Positions 48,864-57,966 of a stretch of 64,000 nucleotides of DNA are shown here, in pieces. The stretch comes from Arsukibacterium sp. UBA3155 (GTDB lineage Bacteria; Pseudomonadota; Gammaproteobacteria; Enterobacterales; Alteromonadaceae). Numbering within the stretch: the first letter of the stretch is position 1; each line of letters starts with the position of its first letter. The notes beneath the pieces are model-generated. The model saw only the letters and a program-made list of their open reading frames with translations, made no database searches and was not told where the DNA came from. The stretch lies in contig DEYP01000015.1 of the NCBI GenBank assembly GCA_002364615.1, positions 186,001 to 250,000 of the forward strand. Direction: 5' to 3'. The translations under genes were made by a program, and so were the position numbers.

Positions 48864-51485
48864 TCAGCGAAGATTCGGGGCCAGCCAGCTTTGCGCCTGC
48901 TCGGTGCTCCAGCCTTTTTTGGCGGCATACGCCTGCAGCTGGTCATCCCCTATTTTGCTTACGGCAAAATACTTGCTGTCGGGGTGGCCAAAATACCAAC
49001 CGCTTACCGCAGCACCTGGCCACATAGCGTAGCTTTCGGTAAGCACAATGCCGGTTTGCGCTTCGACATCCAGCAGCTGCCACAAGGTGCCTTTTTCGGT
49101 ATGCTCCGGACAGGCCGGATAGCCCGGCGCGGGCCGAATGCCCTGGTACAACTCGCGAATAAGTTGCTCGTTATTCAAATCCTCGCTAGCCGCGTAGCCC
49201 CAGTATTCGCGCCGCACTTTTAAATGCAGGTATTCAGCTAAAGCTTCTGCTAAGCGATCGGCCAGCGCTTTAACCATAATGCTGTTGTAGTCATCATGCT
49301 CGGCGGCAAATTTGGCGGCAAATTCATCAGCACCAAAGCCGGTGCTGACCGCAAAGCCGCCAATATAATCGTTGACACCACTGCCTGTCGGCGCAATAAA
49401 ATCTGCCAGGCTGCAATTGGGCGCGTTGTTTCTTAGCTGTAACTGCTGGCGCAGGTTATACAAACGGGCTTTTTCTGTGCTTCGGGTCTCGTCGGTGTAC
49501 ACGATAATATCGTCGCCGTCGCTGTTAGCCGGGAACAAACCAAACACCGCTTTGCCTTTAACGTGGCCGTCGTTAATCATGGTGTCGAGTATGGCATTGG
49601 CGTCTTTAAACACCCGGCGCGCTTCCATGCCCACTTCGGCATGGTTTAAAATGGCTGGGTATTTACCGGAGAGCTGCCAGGTTAAGAAAAACGGCGTCCA
49701 GTCGATGTAATCGCGCAGCAGGTTTAAATCAACATCCTGCCATACATGCACACCAGGCTGTTTCGGGGCAGGCGCTACTTTGCTTAAATCTAGCGTAAAC
49801 TTATTGGCTTTAGCTTCATTTAAGCTAAGCAGTTTTTCACCTGGCCGGCTACGGGCATGCTGCTCGCGCGCCACCACATATTCGCTTTTAACCCGGCTTA
49901 AATAGCCCGCTTTGCTGTCCGGGCTAATTAATGACTGCACCACCGACACACTGCGCGAGGCATTAGGCACATACACCACGCCATTGGCGTAATTGGGCTC
50001 AATTTTTACCGCAGTATGCGCTTTAGAGGTGGTGGCACCGCCAATGAGCAGCGGCTGGGTAAAGCCTAAGCGGGTCATTTCCTTGGCGACATGCACCATC
50101 TCATCTAAGGAAGGCGTGATAAGGCCCGATAAGCCTATTACATCAACCTCGCGCTCTTTCGCTACCCTGAGCAGCTCAGCGCAGGGCACCATAACGCCCA
50201 GGTCAATGACTTCAAAATTATTGCACTGCAGCACCACGCCAACGATATTTTTGCCGATATCGTGCACATCGCCTTTCACCGTTGCCAGCAGCACCTTGCC
50301 TTGCGCCCGGCCGCCTTCTTTTTCCAGCTCGATATACGGCTGCAAGTACGCCACCGCTTTTTTCATCACCCGGGCCGATTTCACCACCTGAGGCAAAAAC
50401 ATTTTACCTTCACCGAATAAATCGCCAACGACGTTCATGCCGTCCATTAACGGCCCTTCAATCACGTGCAGCGGTTTTTCGGCCTGCTTTCGCGCTTCTT
50501 CGGTATCACTTTCAATAAAATCGGTGATGCCTTTTACTAACGCATGTTCCAGCCGCTTATTCACCGGCAGGCTGCGCCAGGCATCATCCATTTTTTCAGC
50601 CACACTGCCATCGCCCTTAAACTCGGCAGCAATTTCCAGCAGGCGCTCAGTGGCATCATCCCGCCGGTTAAGAATAACGTCCTCTACCCGCTCTTTTAGA
50701 AGCGGCGGGATATCGTCATATACAGTAAGCTGACCGGCATTAACAATGCCCATGTCCATGCCCGCGGCAACCGCGTGGTATAAAAATACCGAGTGAATGG
50801 CTTCGCGTACTGCATCATTGCCCCGAAATGAGAACGACACGTTAGAGACGCCGCCGGAAATTTTCGCATGTGGGCATAGCTGCTTTATCTCGCGGGTGGC
50901 TTCAATAAAATCCACCGCGTAGTTGTTGTGCTCTTCTATGCCGGTGGCCACCGCGAAAATATTCGGGTCAAAAATAATGTCCTCTGGCGGAAAACCAATC
51001 TGCCCGGTGAGGATTTTATAAGCGCGCTGACAAATTTCGACTTTGCGCACTTTGGTATCGGCCTGGCCTTTCTCGTCAAACGCCATCACGACCACGGCCG
51101 CGCCGTAGCGACGCAGTAAGGTGGCCTGCTGTAAAAACGGCGCCTCGCCTTCTTTTAGCGAAATAGAATTAACTACGGCTTTTCCCTGAATGCATTTTAG
51201 CGCCGCTTCAATCACCTCCCACTTCGACGAGTCGACCATAATCGGTACCCGCGAAATGTCGGGCTCAGAAGCCAGCAGCTGCAAATAGCGCACCATGGCG
51301 GCTTTGCTGTCGAGCATCGCCTCATCCATGTTGATATCGATAATCTGCGCGCCGTTTTCCACTTGCTGGCGCGCCACATCGAGCGCCGCTTCATAATCGC
51401 CGTTTAAAATCAGTTTTTTAAATTTTGCCGAGCCAGTAACGTTTGTCCGCTCGCCAACATTAATAAATCGGGCCTGTTGTCGCAT
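48864..51485 (-). CDS. metH: Methionine synthase, pterin/cobalamin/reactivation part
   Basis: C-terminal three modules of cobalamin-dependent methionine synthase as a separate 873-residue protein: methyltetrahydrofolate-binding domain (about 5-270), cobalamin cap and B12-binding domain (about 290-540; DVHDIG with the cobalt-ligand His408), and the AdoMet reactivation domain (about 560-870; [15 protein letters not shown]). The start is ATG 51485, which shares its A with the TAA stop of the upstream gene and has GGAG eight bases before; GTG 51491 is less likely. Combined with that gene the total is about 1227 residues, like E. coli MetH. Confidence 0.95.
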   Translation of the reverse strand: MRQQARFINVGERTNVTGSAKFKKLILNGDYEAALDVARQQVENGAQIIDINMDEAMLDSKAAMVRYLQLLASEPDISRVPIMVDSSKWEVIEAALKCIQGKAVVNSISLKEGEAPFLQQATLLRRYGAAVVVMAFDEKGQADTKVRKVEICQRAYKILTGQIGFPPEDIIFDPNIFAVATGIEEHNNYAVDFIEATREIKQLCPHAKISGGVSNVSFSFRGNDAVREAIHSVFLYHAVAAGMDMGIVNAGQLTVYDDIPPLLKERVEDVILNRRDDATERLLEIAAEFKGDGSVAEKMDDAWRSLPVNKRLEHALVKGITDFIESDTEEARKQAEKPLHVIEGPLMDGMNVVGDLFGEGKMFLPQVVKSARVMKKAVAYLQPYIELEKEGGRAQGKVLLATVKGDVHDIGKNIVGVVLQCNNFEVIDLGVMVPCAELLRVAKEREVDVIGLSGLITPSLDEMVHVAKEMTRLGFTQPLLIGGATTSKAHTAVKIEPNYANGVVYVPNASRSVSVVQSLISPDSKAGYLSRVKSEYVVAREQHARSRPGEKLLSLNEAKANKFTLDLSKVAPAPKQPGVHVWQDVDLNLLRDYIDWTPFFLTWQLSGKYPAILNHAEVGMEARRVFKDANAILDTMINDGHVKGKAVFGLFPANSDGDDIIVYTDETRSTEKARLYNLRQQLQLRNNAPNCSLADFIAPTGSGVNDYIGGFAVSTGFGADEFAAKFAAEHDDYNSIMVKALADRLAEALAEYLHLKVRREYWGYAASEDLNNEQLIRELYQGIRPAPGYPACPEHTEKGTLWQLLDVEAQTGIVLTESYAMWPGAAVSGWYFGHPDSKYFAVSKIGDDQLQAYAAKKGWSTEQAQSWLAPNLR

Positions 51486-52549
51486 TACCACTCCAGAGAA
51501 AAGGCTTCAAGGCCGGCCAAGTTAAAACTATGACTGGCAGGTTTAGGGCGCCTTGCCGGGGCATCTTTTACGGCATCAGCAATGGCTTTTATATGCTCTG
51601 GCGTGGTGCCACAGCAGCCGCCAACAATATTTAAAAAGCCCTGCTGTGCCCAATCGGCAATTTCTGCTGCCATTTCTTCGGCGCCTAAATCGTACTCGCC
51701 AAATTCGTTGGGTAAACCGGCATTTGGGTGTACCGACACATAGGCTTCTGACACCCCAGACAGGGTTTCAACGTAAGGGCGCAGTAAATCGGGGCCCAGC
51801 GCGCAGTTAAGGCCAAAACACACCGGCTCGACATGAGCCAGGCTATGATAAAACGCTTCCGTGGTCTGGCCCGACAAAGTGCGGCCCGAGGCGTCGGTAA
51901 TGGTGCCGGAAATCATTACCGGCAGTTTATAACCCACTTCATCAAATACTTTTAACACCGCAAACGCCGCTGCCTTGGCGTTTAACGTATCAAAAATAGT
52001 TTCCAGCATAATAATGTCGGCACCGCCTGCTATTAAGGCGTGGGTTGATTCCGTGTAAGCATTTACTAACTCATCAAAGCTGACATTGCGAAACCCCGGA
52101 TCGTTTACATCCGGTGATATTGATGCAGTGCGGTTAGTGGGGCCCAGAACGCCGGCAACCAAGCGCGGTTTATGCGGCTCAAGCGCCGTTATTTCATCGC
52201 ACACTTTACGGGCCAGTGCCGCCGCCTCGCGGTTAATGCGCGCCGACAGGCCTTCCATCTGATAGTCCGCCATGGCAATGGTGGTGGCATTAAAAGTATT
52301 GGTTTCAACAATATCGGCACCGGCCAGCAAGTACTGGCGATGAATATCAGCAATTAAATCAGGCTGGCTTAACACCAGTAAATCGTTATTGCCTTTCACA
52401 TCACTGGGCCAGTTGGCAAATTCGCGGCCACGATAATCGGCTTCTTCTAACCGATGCTGCTGGATCATCGTGCCCATGGCGCCATCGAGAATAAAAATGC
52501 GCTGTGAAAGTAACTGACGAAACTGCTCTGGCGTTAGTCTTGCGGTCAT
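51485..52549 (-). CDS. metH: Methionine synthase, homocysteine-binding part
   Basis: The N-terminal homocysteine methyltransferase module of MetH as a separate 354-residue protein: [16 protein letters not shown] at the start, and zinc-ligand cysteines in FGLNCALGP and [10 protein letters not shown]. It ends at the natural linker between the Hcy and folate domains, with no trace of the continuing reading frame, and its stop overlaps the next start (TAATG). The protein pair must associate to transfer the methyl group from folate through cobalamin to homocysteine. metA lies 43 bases upstream on the same strand, making a methionine operon. Confidence 0.95.
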   Translation of the reverse strand: MTARLTPEQFRQLLSQRIFILDGAMGTMIQQHRLEEADYRGREFANWPSDVKGNNDLLVLSQPDLIADIHRQYLLAGADIVETNTFNATTIAMADYQMEGLSARINREAAALARKVCDEITALEPHKPRLVAGVLGPTNRTASISPDVNDPGFRNVSFDELVNAYTESTHALIAGGADIIMLETIFDTLNAKAAAFAVLKVFDEVGYKLPVMISGTITDASGRTLSGQTTEAFYHSLAHVEPVCFGLNCALGPDLLRPYVETLSGVSEAYVSVHPNAGLPNEFGEYDLGAEEMAAEIADWAQQGFLNIVGGCCGTTPEHIKAIADAVKDAPARRPKPASHSFNLAGLEAFSLEW

Positions 52550-52592
52550 AAAATGCTCTTTGTTATTTCAAGTCGTTAAAACGTAAAGCGGC

Positions 52593-53537
52593 TTAAGCGC
52601 TGTGGCCAATCTGGCTTAGTTCAAACGGCGTGGCCTGATAAACATAATAGTTCAGCCAGTTGCTGAACAGTAAAAAGGCATGGCTTTGCCACAGTTTTTG
52701 CGGCCCCTGCGTCGGGTCGTTATGCCGGTAATAGTTTTCTGGCAGTTTTGGCGCGGCGGTAGCGGTAGCTGTAGCGGCGGCAGCTAAATCACGCTGGTAC
52801 TCTTCGTCTAACGTGGTTAAATCATACTCCGGGTGGCCGGTAACAAACACCCGGCTACCACTACTGTTCTGCAATAGGTAGGCGCCGGTTACATCGGCCT
52901 CAGCCAATATATGTAAATCTTCGTGCTGCTGGTACTTTTGTTCCGGCACCTGCGCATAGCGCGAGTGCGGCACTAAAAACTCGTCATCAAAACCGCGCAC
53001 CAGCGGGCAAAGCGGCTGGCTTACCTGTTGCCAGTACACGCCCGATAACTTTTCACCGCGAATTTCCCGCTGCAAGCCATAGTGTTGATACAGCGCGGCA
53101 TGCGCTGCCCAGCACAAAAACAGCGTTGAGGTAACATTGCTATCGGCCCAGCGCAGAATATCGCCAAACTGCGCCCAGTAGGTAACGTCTTCATAATCAA
53201 CTAAGCCGAGCGGCGCCCCGGTAATAATTAAACCATCGTATTTTTGCTGCTGCACTTCAGAGAAATAACGGTAAAAGCAGTTTAAATGGCTCGGCGGGGT
53301 GTTTTTACTCACATGATCATCAATTCGCAGTAAATCCACATCGACCTGCAGCGGGCTGTTGGCCAGTAAACGTAGCAGTTGCACCTCGGTGGCTATTTTA
53401 TTCGGCATCAGGTTTAAAATGGCAATTTTCAGCGGCCGGATATCCTGCGACTGCGCCCGGCTCTCGGTCATTACAAACACATTTTCTGCCGACAGCGCTT
53501 CTACCGCCGGCAACTGATCGATTACTTTAATAGGCAT
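52593..53537 (-). CDS. metA: Homoserine O-succinyltransferase (MetA)
   Basis: First enzyme of the methionine branch, acylating homoserine. The 314-residue protein starts at ATG 53537 (MPIKVIDQLPAVEAL, as in E. coli MPIRV...); GTG 53543 is an in-frame alternative. The nucleophile cysteine is in STLFLCWAAHAALY, and the catalytic His/Glu region GFDDEFLVPHSRYA and FVTGHPEYD are present. An Ala-Thr repeat (about 255-267) not seen in E. coli interrupts the late part. Acyl specificity (succinyl or acetyl) cannot be settled by reading alone. First gene of metA-metH(N)-metH(C). Confidence 0.93.
   Translation of the reverse strand: MPIKVIDQLPAVEALSAENVFVMTESRAQSQDIRPLKIAILNLMPNKIATEVQLLRLLANSPLQVDVDLLRIDDHVSKNTPPSHLNCFYRYFSEVQQQKYDGLIITGAPLGLVDYEDVTYWAQFGDILRWADSNVTSTLFLCWAAHAALYQHYGLQREIRGEKLSGVYWQQVSQPLCPLVRGFDDEFLVPHSRYAQVPEQKYQQHEDLHILAEADVTGAYLLQNSSGSRVFVTGHPEYDLTTLDEEYQRDLAAAATATATAAPKLPENYYRHNDPTQGPQKLWQSHAFLLFSNWLNYYVYQATPFELSQIGHSA
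52755..52782. repeat. Hexanucleotide-type repeat inside metA
   Basis: Minus strand GCTACA-GCTACC-GCTACC flanked by GCCGCC repeats encodes an alternating Ala-Thr run (AATATATA). Confidence 0.6.
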
Positions 53538-53593
53538 AGCCACACCCGGTTAACTGACATAGTAGCTATGTTGCGTAAAACCACTGGCAATGT

Positions 53594-53617
53594 CAACTTC
53601 TATACGTTTAGATGGCT
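53594..53617 (-). promoter_or_regulatory. Candidate MetJ operator upstream of metA
   Basis: Three adjacent 8-mers, CAACTTCT, ATACGTTT and AGATGGCT, match the met box AGACGTCT at 5, 6 and 6 of 8 positions. They overlap a minus-strand TTGACA (53596-53591) that could be the metA -35 element. metJ itself is not in the window. The gap 53544-53831 otherwise holds only the inverted TTGACATTGC pair noted below. Confidence 0.35.
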
Positions 53618-53834
53618 AAATATAAGGTAATATTTGTCAGTGTTGTATTACACTCTTGTTGACATTGCAGACAACAACGGTAATTCTTTTCATGCCTGCG
53701 CCCGACATTTGGCTCAGAACTTATATTCAAGCCGTTACGTCGGTGGATAATTCCACGTTTCTAACCCTAAATAACGTTGTGTTATTTCAATCAGGCGGTA
53801 TCATGGGTAAACAAGTTGTTGCAAAATCTTTTTG

Positions 53835-54245
53835 ATGGACGGTCCTAAAGTAATGCATAGAGGCGCCCCACATGGCAATTATTCCTTGTCTGTTGATGGT
53901 CAGATTATTCACTGCAATTACTCTCAAGGGTTTAACATCGAAGGTGTCAGAAAACTTACTGATGATATTCTGGCACTGGTATCTTACCTGGATGAATGGG
54001 TACTTTTTCAAAAGCCCGATAAATCTGCCGGAATTGCCGAGAATGCCATAACAGAGATGATGTCAAGTTATGTCAAACTGCAGCATGCAGGTTGCAAGGC
54101 AGTGGCAATTGTTGCAAACAGTATCTCTGTGTATGCGGGGGTCCGATATCATCCTAAAGAGTTAATGATGCCGATCCGAATCGACAAAGATGGTGACATG
54201 CTGCTAGCTTGGTTGGAAACAGAACTTCAAAAACCGCTTCAATAA
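53835..54245 (+). CDS. Conserved hypothetical protein, STAS-like
   Basis: A 136-residue soluble protein starting at ATG 53835 (TTG 53832 or ATG 53853 are alternatives). HRGAPHGNYSLSVDGQIIHCNYSQGFNIEGVRKLTDDILALVSYLDEWVLFQKPD resembles the N-terminal strand-helix pattern of small STAS-like proteins common in marine gammaproteobacteria, but I do not recognise a named family with certainty. It has no signal peptide or membrane segment. It is divergent from metA and about 110 bases before the ApbE gene. Confidence 0.6.
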   Translation: MDGPKVMHRGAPHGNYSLSVDGQIIHCNYSQGFNIEGVRKLTDDILALVSYLDEWVLFQKPDKSAGIAENAITEMMSSYVKLQHAGCKAVAIVANSISVYAGVRYHPKELMMPIRIDKDGDMLLAWLETELQKPLQ

Positions 54246-54355
54246 CATGCAGCTACGGGACACACAGGTATTAAGATACGGCCTCAGGTCTTGAATTTTA
54301 AGCGTTAGCCACATTTGGCGTAGATATTAGCGAAAAGCCAATTAACTCACCAGCA

Positions 54356-55399
54356 TTGAGTAAAACGCTGGCCTCTGCAACAATGTTGCTATTAGATACT
54401 TGCGTCGGTACTGTTGTGACCCTAAACCGCCTTGCTCTTAGCGTTAACCTTATTGTCGTGCTGCTGATAACCGCTATGACAGCTCCTGCCTGGGCAGAGT
54501 GGCACCGGCTGCCGTTTCAGACCATGGGCACCCAGGCGTATGTTGAATTGTGGTCAGAAGACGACAAGCTGGGTAAAGATTTGCTTATTGCGGTGCAAAA
54601 CGAGTTTGAGCGGATTAACCAGCTGATGAGCCCCTACATTGCAAGCAGTGAACTGAGTTTGCTTAATCGGGAAGCCGCCAGCGGCAAGGTTACCGTCAGT
54701 GCTGAATTTTATCGCTTATTGCAACAGGCAGAGCAATTAGCTGTGCTTAGTGATGGCGCTTTTGATATCAGCTTTGCCTCAGTGGGCTTTAGTTATGATT
54801 ACCGGCAAAAAATTAAGCCCAGCACCGAGCAGCTTGACAGCCAGCGCCCACTTATTAACTACCGGCTGATAAAACTGCTGCCAGATAATCAGGTACAGTT
54901 TGCTAAAACAGGGGTAAAAATTGATTTAGGCGGTATCGCCAAAGGCTATGCAGTTGAGCAAGCCATTGGCGTTCTGGCCAGCGCCGGAGTTAAACATGCA
55001 CTGGTTACTGCCGGCGGTGATACCCGCCTGCTGGGTGATAAACGTGGCCGGCCCTGGCTGGTGGCAATAAAACACCCCAGAAAAGATGAAGGGATCGTGG
55101 CACAGCTGCCCCTGAGCGATAGCGCCATCAGCACCTCCGGCGATTATGAGCGCTTCTTTATTGAAGACGGCGTGCGCTACCATCATATACTCGACCCTAA
55201 AAGTGGCCAGAGCCCTTCCGGCCTGATGAGCGTAACCGTATTGGGGCCAGATAGCACCCGCACCGATGCCATGTCGACCACCTTGTTTGTGATGGGATTG
55301 GAACGGGGTATGCCCTTTATTGAACAGCAGAGCGAATTTGAAGCGATATTTATCAGCAGTGAGCATCAATTGTATTTCACCTCTGGCCTGGCACAGTAA
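54356..55399 (+). CDS. apbE: FAD:protein FMN transferase (ApbE)
   Basis: Periplasmic enzyme that covalently attaches FMN from FAD to threonine residues of target flavoproteins. The product (up to 347 residues from TTG 54356; GTG 54416, giving MTLNRLALSVN, is a plausible better start) has a signal peptide cleaved after AWA. Family motifs are FQTMGTQAYVEL, the KIDLGGIAKGYAVEQA segment, HILDPKSGQSP and RTDAMSTTLFVMG. There is no lipobox. No obvious FMN-acceptor gene (such as an FMN-binding-domain protein or Nqr subunit) lies nearby, so the target is elsewhere. Confidence 0.9.
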   Translation: MSKTLASATMLLLDTCVGTVVTLNRLALSVNLIVVLLITAMTAPAWAEWHRLPFQTMGTQAYVELWSEDDKLGKDLLIAVQNEFERINQLMSPYIASSELSLLNREAASGKVTVSAEFYRLLQQAEQLAVLSDGAFDISFASVGFSYDYRQKIKPSTEQLDSQRPLINYRLIKLLPDNQVQFAKTGVKIDLGGIAKGYAVEQAIGVLASAGVKHALVTAGGDTRLLGDKRGRPWLVAIKHPRKDEGIVAQLPLSDSAISTSGDYERFFIEDGVRYHHILDPKSGQSPSGLMSVTVLGPDSTRTDAMSTTLFVMGLERGMPFIEQQSEFEAIFISSEHQLYFTSGLAQ

Positions 55400-55525
55400 A
55401 TAACGAGTAAAATTAGCTATTTCCAGTTAGGACAAAGCGCTTTATACTGGCTTGGCTGTGTAAAGTTTATACAAAATTATCTGACGCAGGCGTAATTAAA
55501 TAATAATAATTTAACTGGAAACCCG

Positions 55526-56338
55526 ATGCGCACAAAGGCAACACAGATTATTGTTTTAATCAGTATGCTGACAGCACTTGGCCAGGCCCGGGTTTTCGCG
55601 TGCACATTGCGCCTGGGGGTGGAAACCCATTTTCCACCGCATATTATCAAAACTGACACGGGCTGGAGCGGCCTCAGTGTTGAGTTGGCAGAGCGGCTTG
55701 CCCGCGAAATTGACTGCACCATTATTCTGGTGGAAAGCCCGTGGTTAAGAGCCATGCGCATGATTGATAAAGGTGAGCTGGACCTGGTCAGCCACCTGAC
55801 CTACAGCGTGCAGCGACAACAGCATTTTGCCTTTATCGGGCCACACCATCTGGAACAAATTTATCTGGTGGCCGATCCTGAGGCTATTCCGGCATTAACC
55901 AACATTGAACAACTGACCGAAGAAGTAGACCTTACCGCTATCGCGATGCTGGAAGGGGCATACTACGGTGAAGCGTTTGCCAGATTGCAACGCCAGCCCG
56001 GTTTAAAACGACAGCTGGTGTATATTGCTAACAATCTCGACAAAATCGCCTTATTAAATGCCGGCAGAGTGAATGCCGTGCTGGAGGACATCTCTGTGCT
56101 GCGCTACTGGCAGAGTGAACACAGCAGCACAGCGATGCGTTATCAACCGCTGCTGGCCATTCATAAAGGCCCGGTTTATTTTGGCTTTAATAGAAAAACG
56201 CTGTCAGAAGAACAGCTAAACAAGCTTAATACCGCCTGGCAAAACCTGCATAGCAACGGCGAGCTGGCGGCCATTGTGGCGCATTATCAGCAACGTGATA
56301 ATGCGCTTGCCGTGCCGCCGCCCCAACCGCGCTTTTAA
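55526..56338 (+). CDS. Periplasmic solute-binding family-3-like protein
   Basis: Exported 270-residue protein with signal peptide 1-26 (ends ARVFA, mature Cys or Leu next). LRLGVETHFPPHIIKTDTGWSGLSVELAERLAREIDCTIILVESPWLRAMRMIDKGELDLVSHLTYSVQRQQHFAFIGP is a clear family-3 pattern with the double lobe. No permease or ATPase is adjacent. A 7-bp hairpin AACCGCG/CGCGGTT (56325-56345) spans its end and may mark the convergent boundary with the next gene. Confidence 0.78.
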   Translation: MRTKATQIIVLISMLTALGQARVFACTLRLGVETHFPPHIIKTDTGWSGLSVELAERLAREIDCTIILVESPWLRAMRMIDKGELDLVSHLTYSVQRQQHFAFIGPHHLEQIYLVADPEAIPALTNIEQLTEEVDLTAIAMLEGAYYGEAFARLQRQPGLKRQLVYIANNLDKIALLNAGRVNAVLEDISVLRYWQSEHSSTAMRYQPLLAIHKGPVYFGFNRKTLSEEQLNKLNTAWQNLHSNGELAAIVAHYQQRDNALAVPPPQPRF

Positions 56339-56363
56339 CGCGGTTCTAATCTGGCAAAACTCT

Positions 56364-57941
56364 TCAGACGATAGGCGCAAACGCGGTTAACCGATCCTGG
56401 CTGGCGGCATTACCTAAGCCATGAAAAGGTGCTACCTCGGCTAACCGGCCCTGTTCGCCATGTAACGCCAGATAATTGAGCATGACTGTTTGCACCAGCA
56501 AGTTCACGTTATTCGCCGCCATTGACGAGCCGGTCTCTACCGACGCATCGGGGCGCATAAAGCCAATCTGCTGATGCCGCGCCTGCTCTGCCGGGCTGCC
56601 ACCAAGCAAGGCTGGCCGGCCGTTAGGGTTGTACACCAGAATAGCAGAAGCCGCGGTTGACGAATTATCGCCGGTCCACTCGCCCTTGCCACGGCCATTG
56701 ACACTGTCATCAATCCGGCCATTACTGGCTACCGAGCCATCAGAGTATAAATAAATCATCAGCGGCTGGTTGCGCCTGGCGGCATACTCCAGACAGGCAC
56801 CGATGCAGCGCCCGGCCCTTAAATCACGCAGCTCACCCGTGCCCCGCTCGCCGGTATGATAATCATAGCCGCCAATGGTCACGGTACCGGCTCCGGCAAA
56901 GCCGTTAACCACCAGTTTCATCACTGAGGCCGTTTTACGGAATTCGGCATCGCTGTTAAATTCGGCACTGCTGAAAATACCACCATCGCCAACGATATCC
57001 GGGTCTGCTGCCGGGTCCAGCGTGGCCGGATTACCAAACCGATCGGCCAGATCGGCGCTTTTGACATAGCCGCAGCTGACCAGCTCTTTAATTACTTCAT
57101 CGCGGGTGACACCGGTGTTTACTCTTGCCAGCTTCTTGTCGCTTAAGCGCTGAATAGACTCCATGACCGCGACGGCATCATTTTGATCCAGCAAGCCGAA
57201 TAAATCGCCGACATCGACCAGACCGGTGACATCACTGGGCCGGTCAATTTTGGTTGGCCGCCACTCCGGATTATAAAACTCGGCCGGCGCCATCGAGTTC
57301 GCACCCGAGTCTGAGTTACGAGAACCAATCAGCGGCATTAGCGAGCCATTGGCTCCCGCTTTGGCAATGGCAAACATCGGATTATGCGGATTGTTACCCG
57401 TGTCATTTTCAGAGCGGGACGGCATTACTGCGCCATTGGTCATCGATTGAGTCGCCATACTGGTCCGTTCTAATATACCAGCCAGCATTTGTGAGTCGCT
57501 ATGAAACGCCAGGCCCAACTGATCGTTGACAAAACCACCGGCGGGGTTGGCTGCATTAACGGCGGTGGGCACCATATCGGCGGGTAACCCCAGCTTACTG
57601 TAGCCCTGGGTAGACAGGAAATCGAGCTGACCACCTGCCCCGCCGATCAGGATATTAGAGCCGGCAATATTAGCGCCACCGGCCAAATCGAAGCAGATAA
57701 AAGGTATTTTACCCGCACCTTCAACGTTAATACCGCACTGATTTTTTAACAGCTCCAGATCGGGAGATAAATCAGCGAAGGCCTTGGTTGGGTTGGCAAA
57801 CAAGCTAAATACCGAACCGGTAGTCAGAATACCCGCACCCACACTTAGGCCACAGGCAATAAAATCGCGCCGGGTTACCGGCCGGCTGTGGCACGCGTGT
57901 AATAAGGGCGCATCCGGGTGTAAGGCTTTTTTCAGTTTCAT
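56364..57941 (-). CDS. Tat-exported DUF1501-like protein
   Basis: Exported 525-residue protein with a twin-arginine signal (TRRDFI at 23-28 followed by a hydrophobic stretch, likely cleavage after AFA). ATG 57941 is chosen because GGAG lies eight bases upstream; the open frame extends 27 codons earlier without support. The mature part is Gly/Asn-rich (FDLAGGANIAGSNILIGG, GTVTIGGYDYHTGERGTGE) and recalls DUF1501, an alkaline-phosphatase-fold family often paired with c-type cytochrome genes. The assignment is by resemblance, not by search. Last gene of the ExbBD-AgmX-cytochrome cluster, 26 bases after the LamG lipoprotein gene. Confidence 0.65.
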   Translation of the reverse strand: MKLKKALHPDAPLLHACHSRPVTRRDFIACGLSVGAGILTTGSVFSLFANPTKAFADLSPDLELLKNQCGINVEGAGKIPFICFDLAGGANIAGSNILIGGAGGQLDFLSTQGYSKLGLPADMVPTAVNAANPAGGFVNDQLGLAFHSDSQMLAGILERTSMATQSMTNGAVMPSRSENDTGNNPHNPMFAIAKAGANGSLMPLIGSRNSDSGANSMAPAEFYNPEWRPTKIDRPSDVTGLVDVGDLFGLLDQNDAVAVMESIQRLSDKKLARVNTGVTRDEVIKELVSCGYVKSADLADRFGNPATLDPAADPDIVGDGGIFSSAEFNSDAEFRKTASVMKLVVNGFAGAGTVTIGGYDYHTGERGTGELRDLRAGRCIGACLEYAARRNQPLMIYLYSDGSVASNGRIDDSVNGRGKGEWTGDNSSTAASAILVYNPNGRPALLGGSPAEQARHQQIGFMRPDASVETGSSMAANNVNLLVQTVMLNYLALHGEQGRLAEVAPFHGLGNAASQDRLTAFAPIV

Positions 57942-57966
57942 CAGTAAGCTCCTTGGTTTACCAGCA

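Noticed and set aside
48864..52549. MetH broken by frameshift
   Set aside because: Both halves are full domains, the junction is at the linker, the second start has a ribosome site, and there is no residual reading frame; a natural split is more likely.
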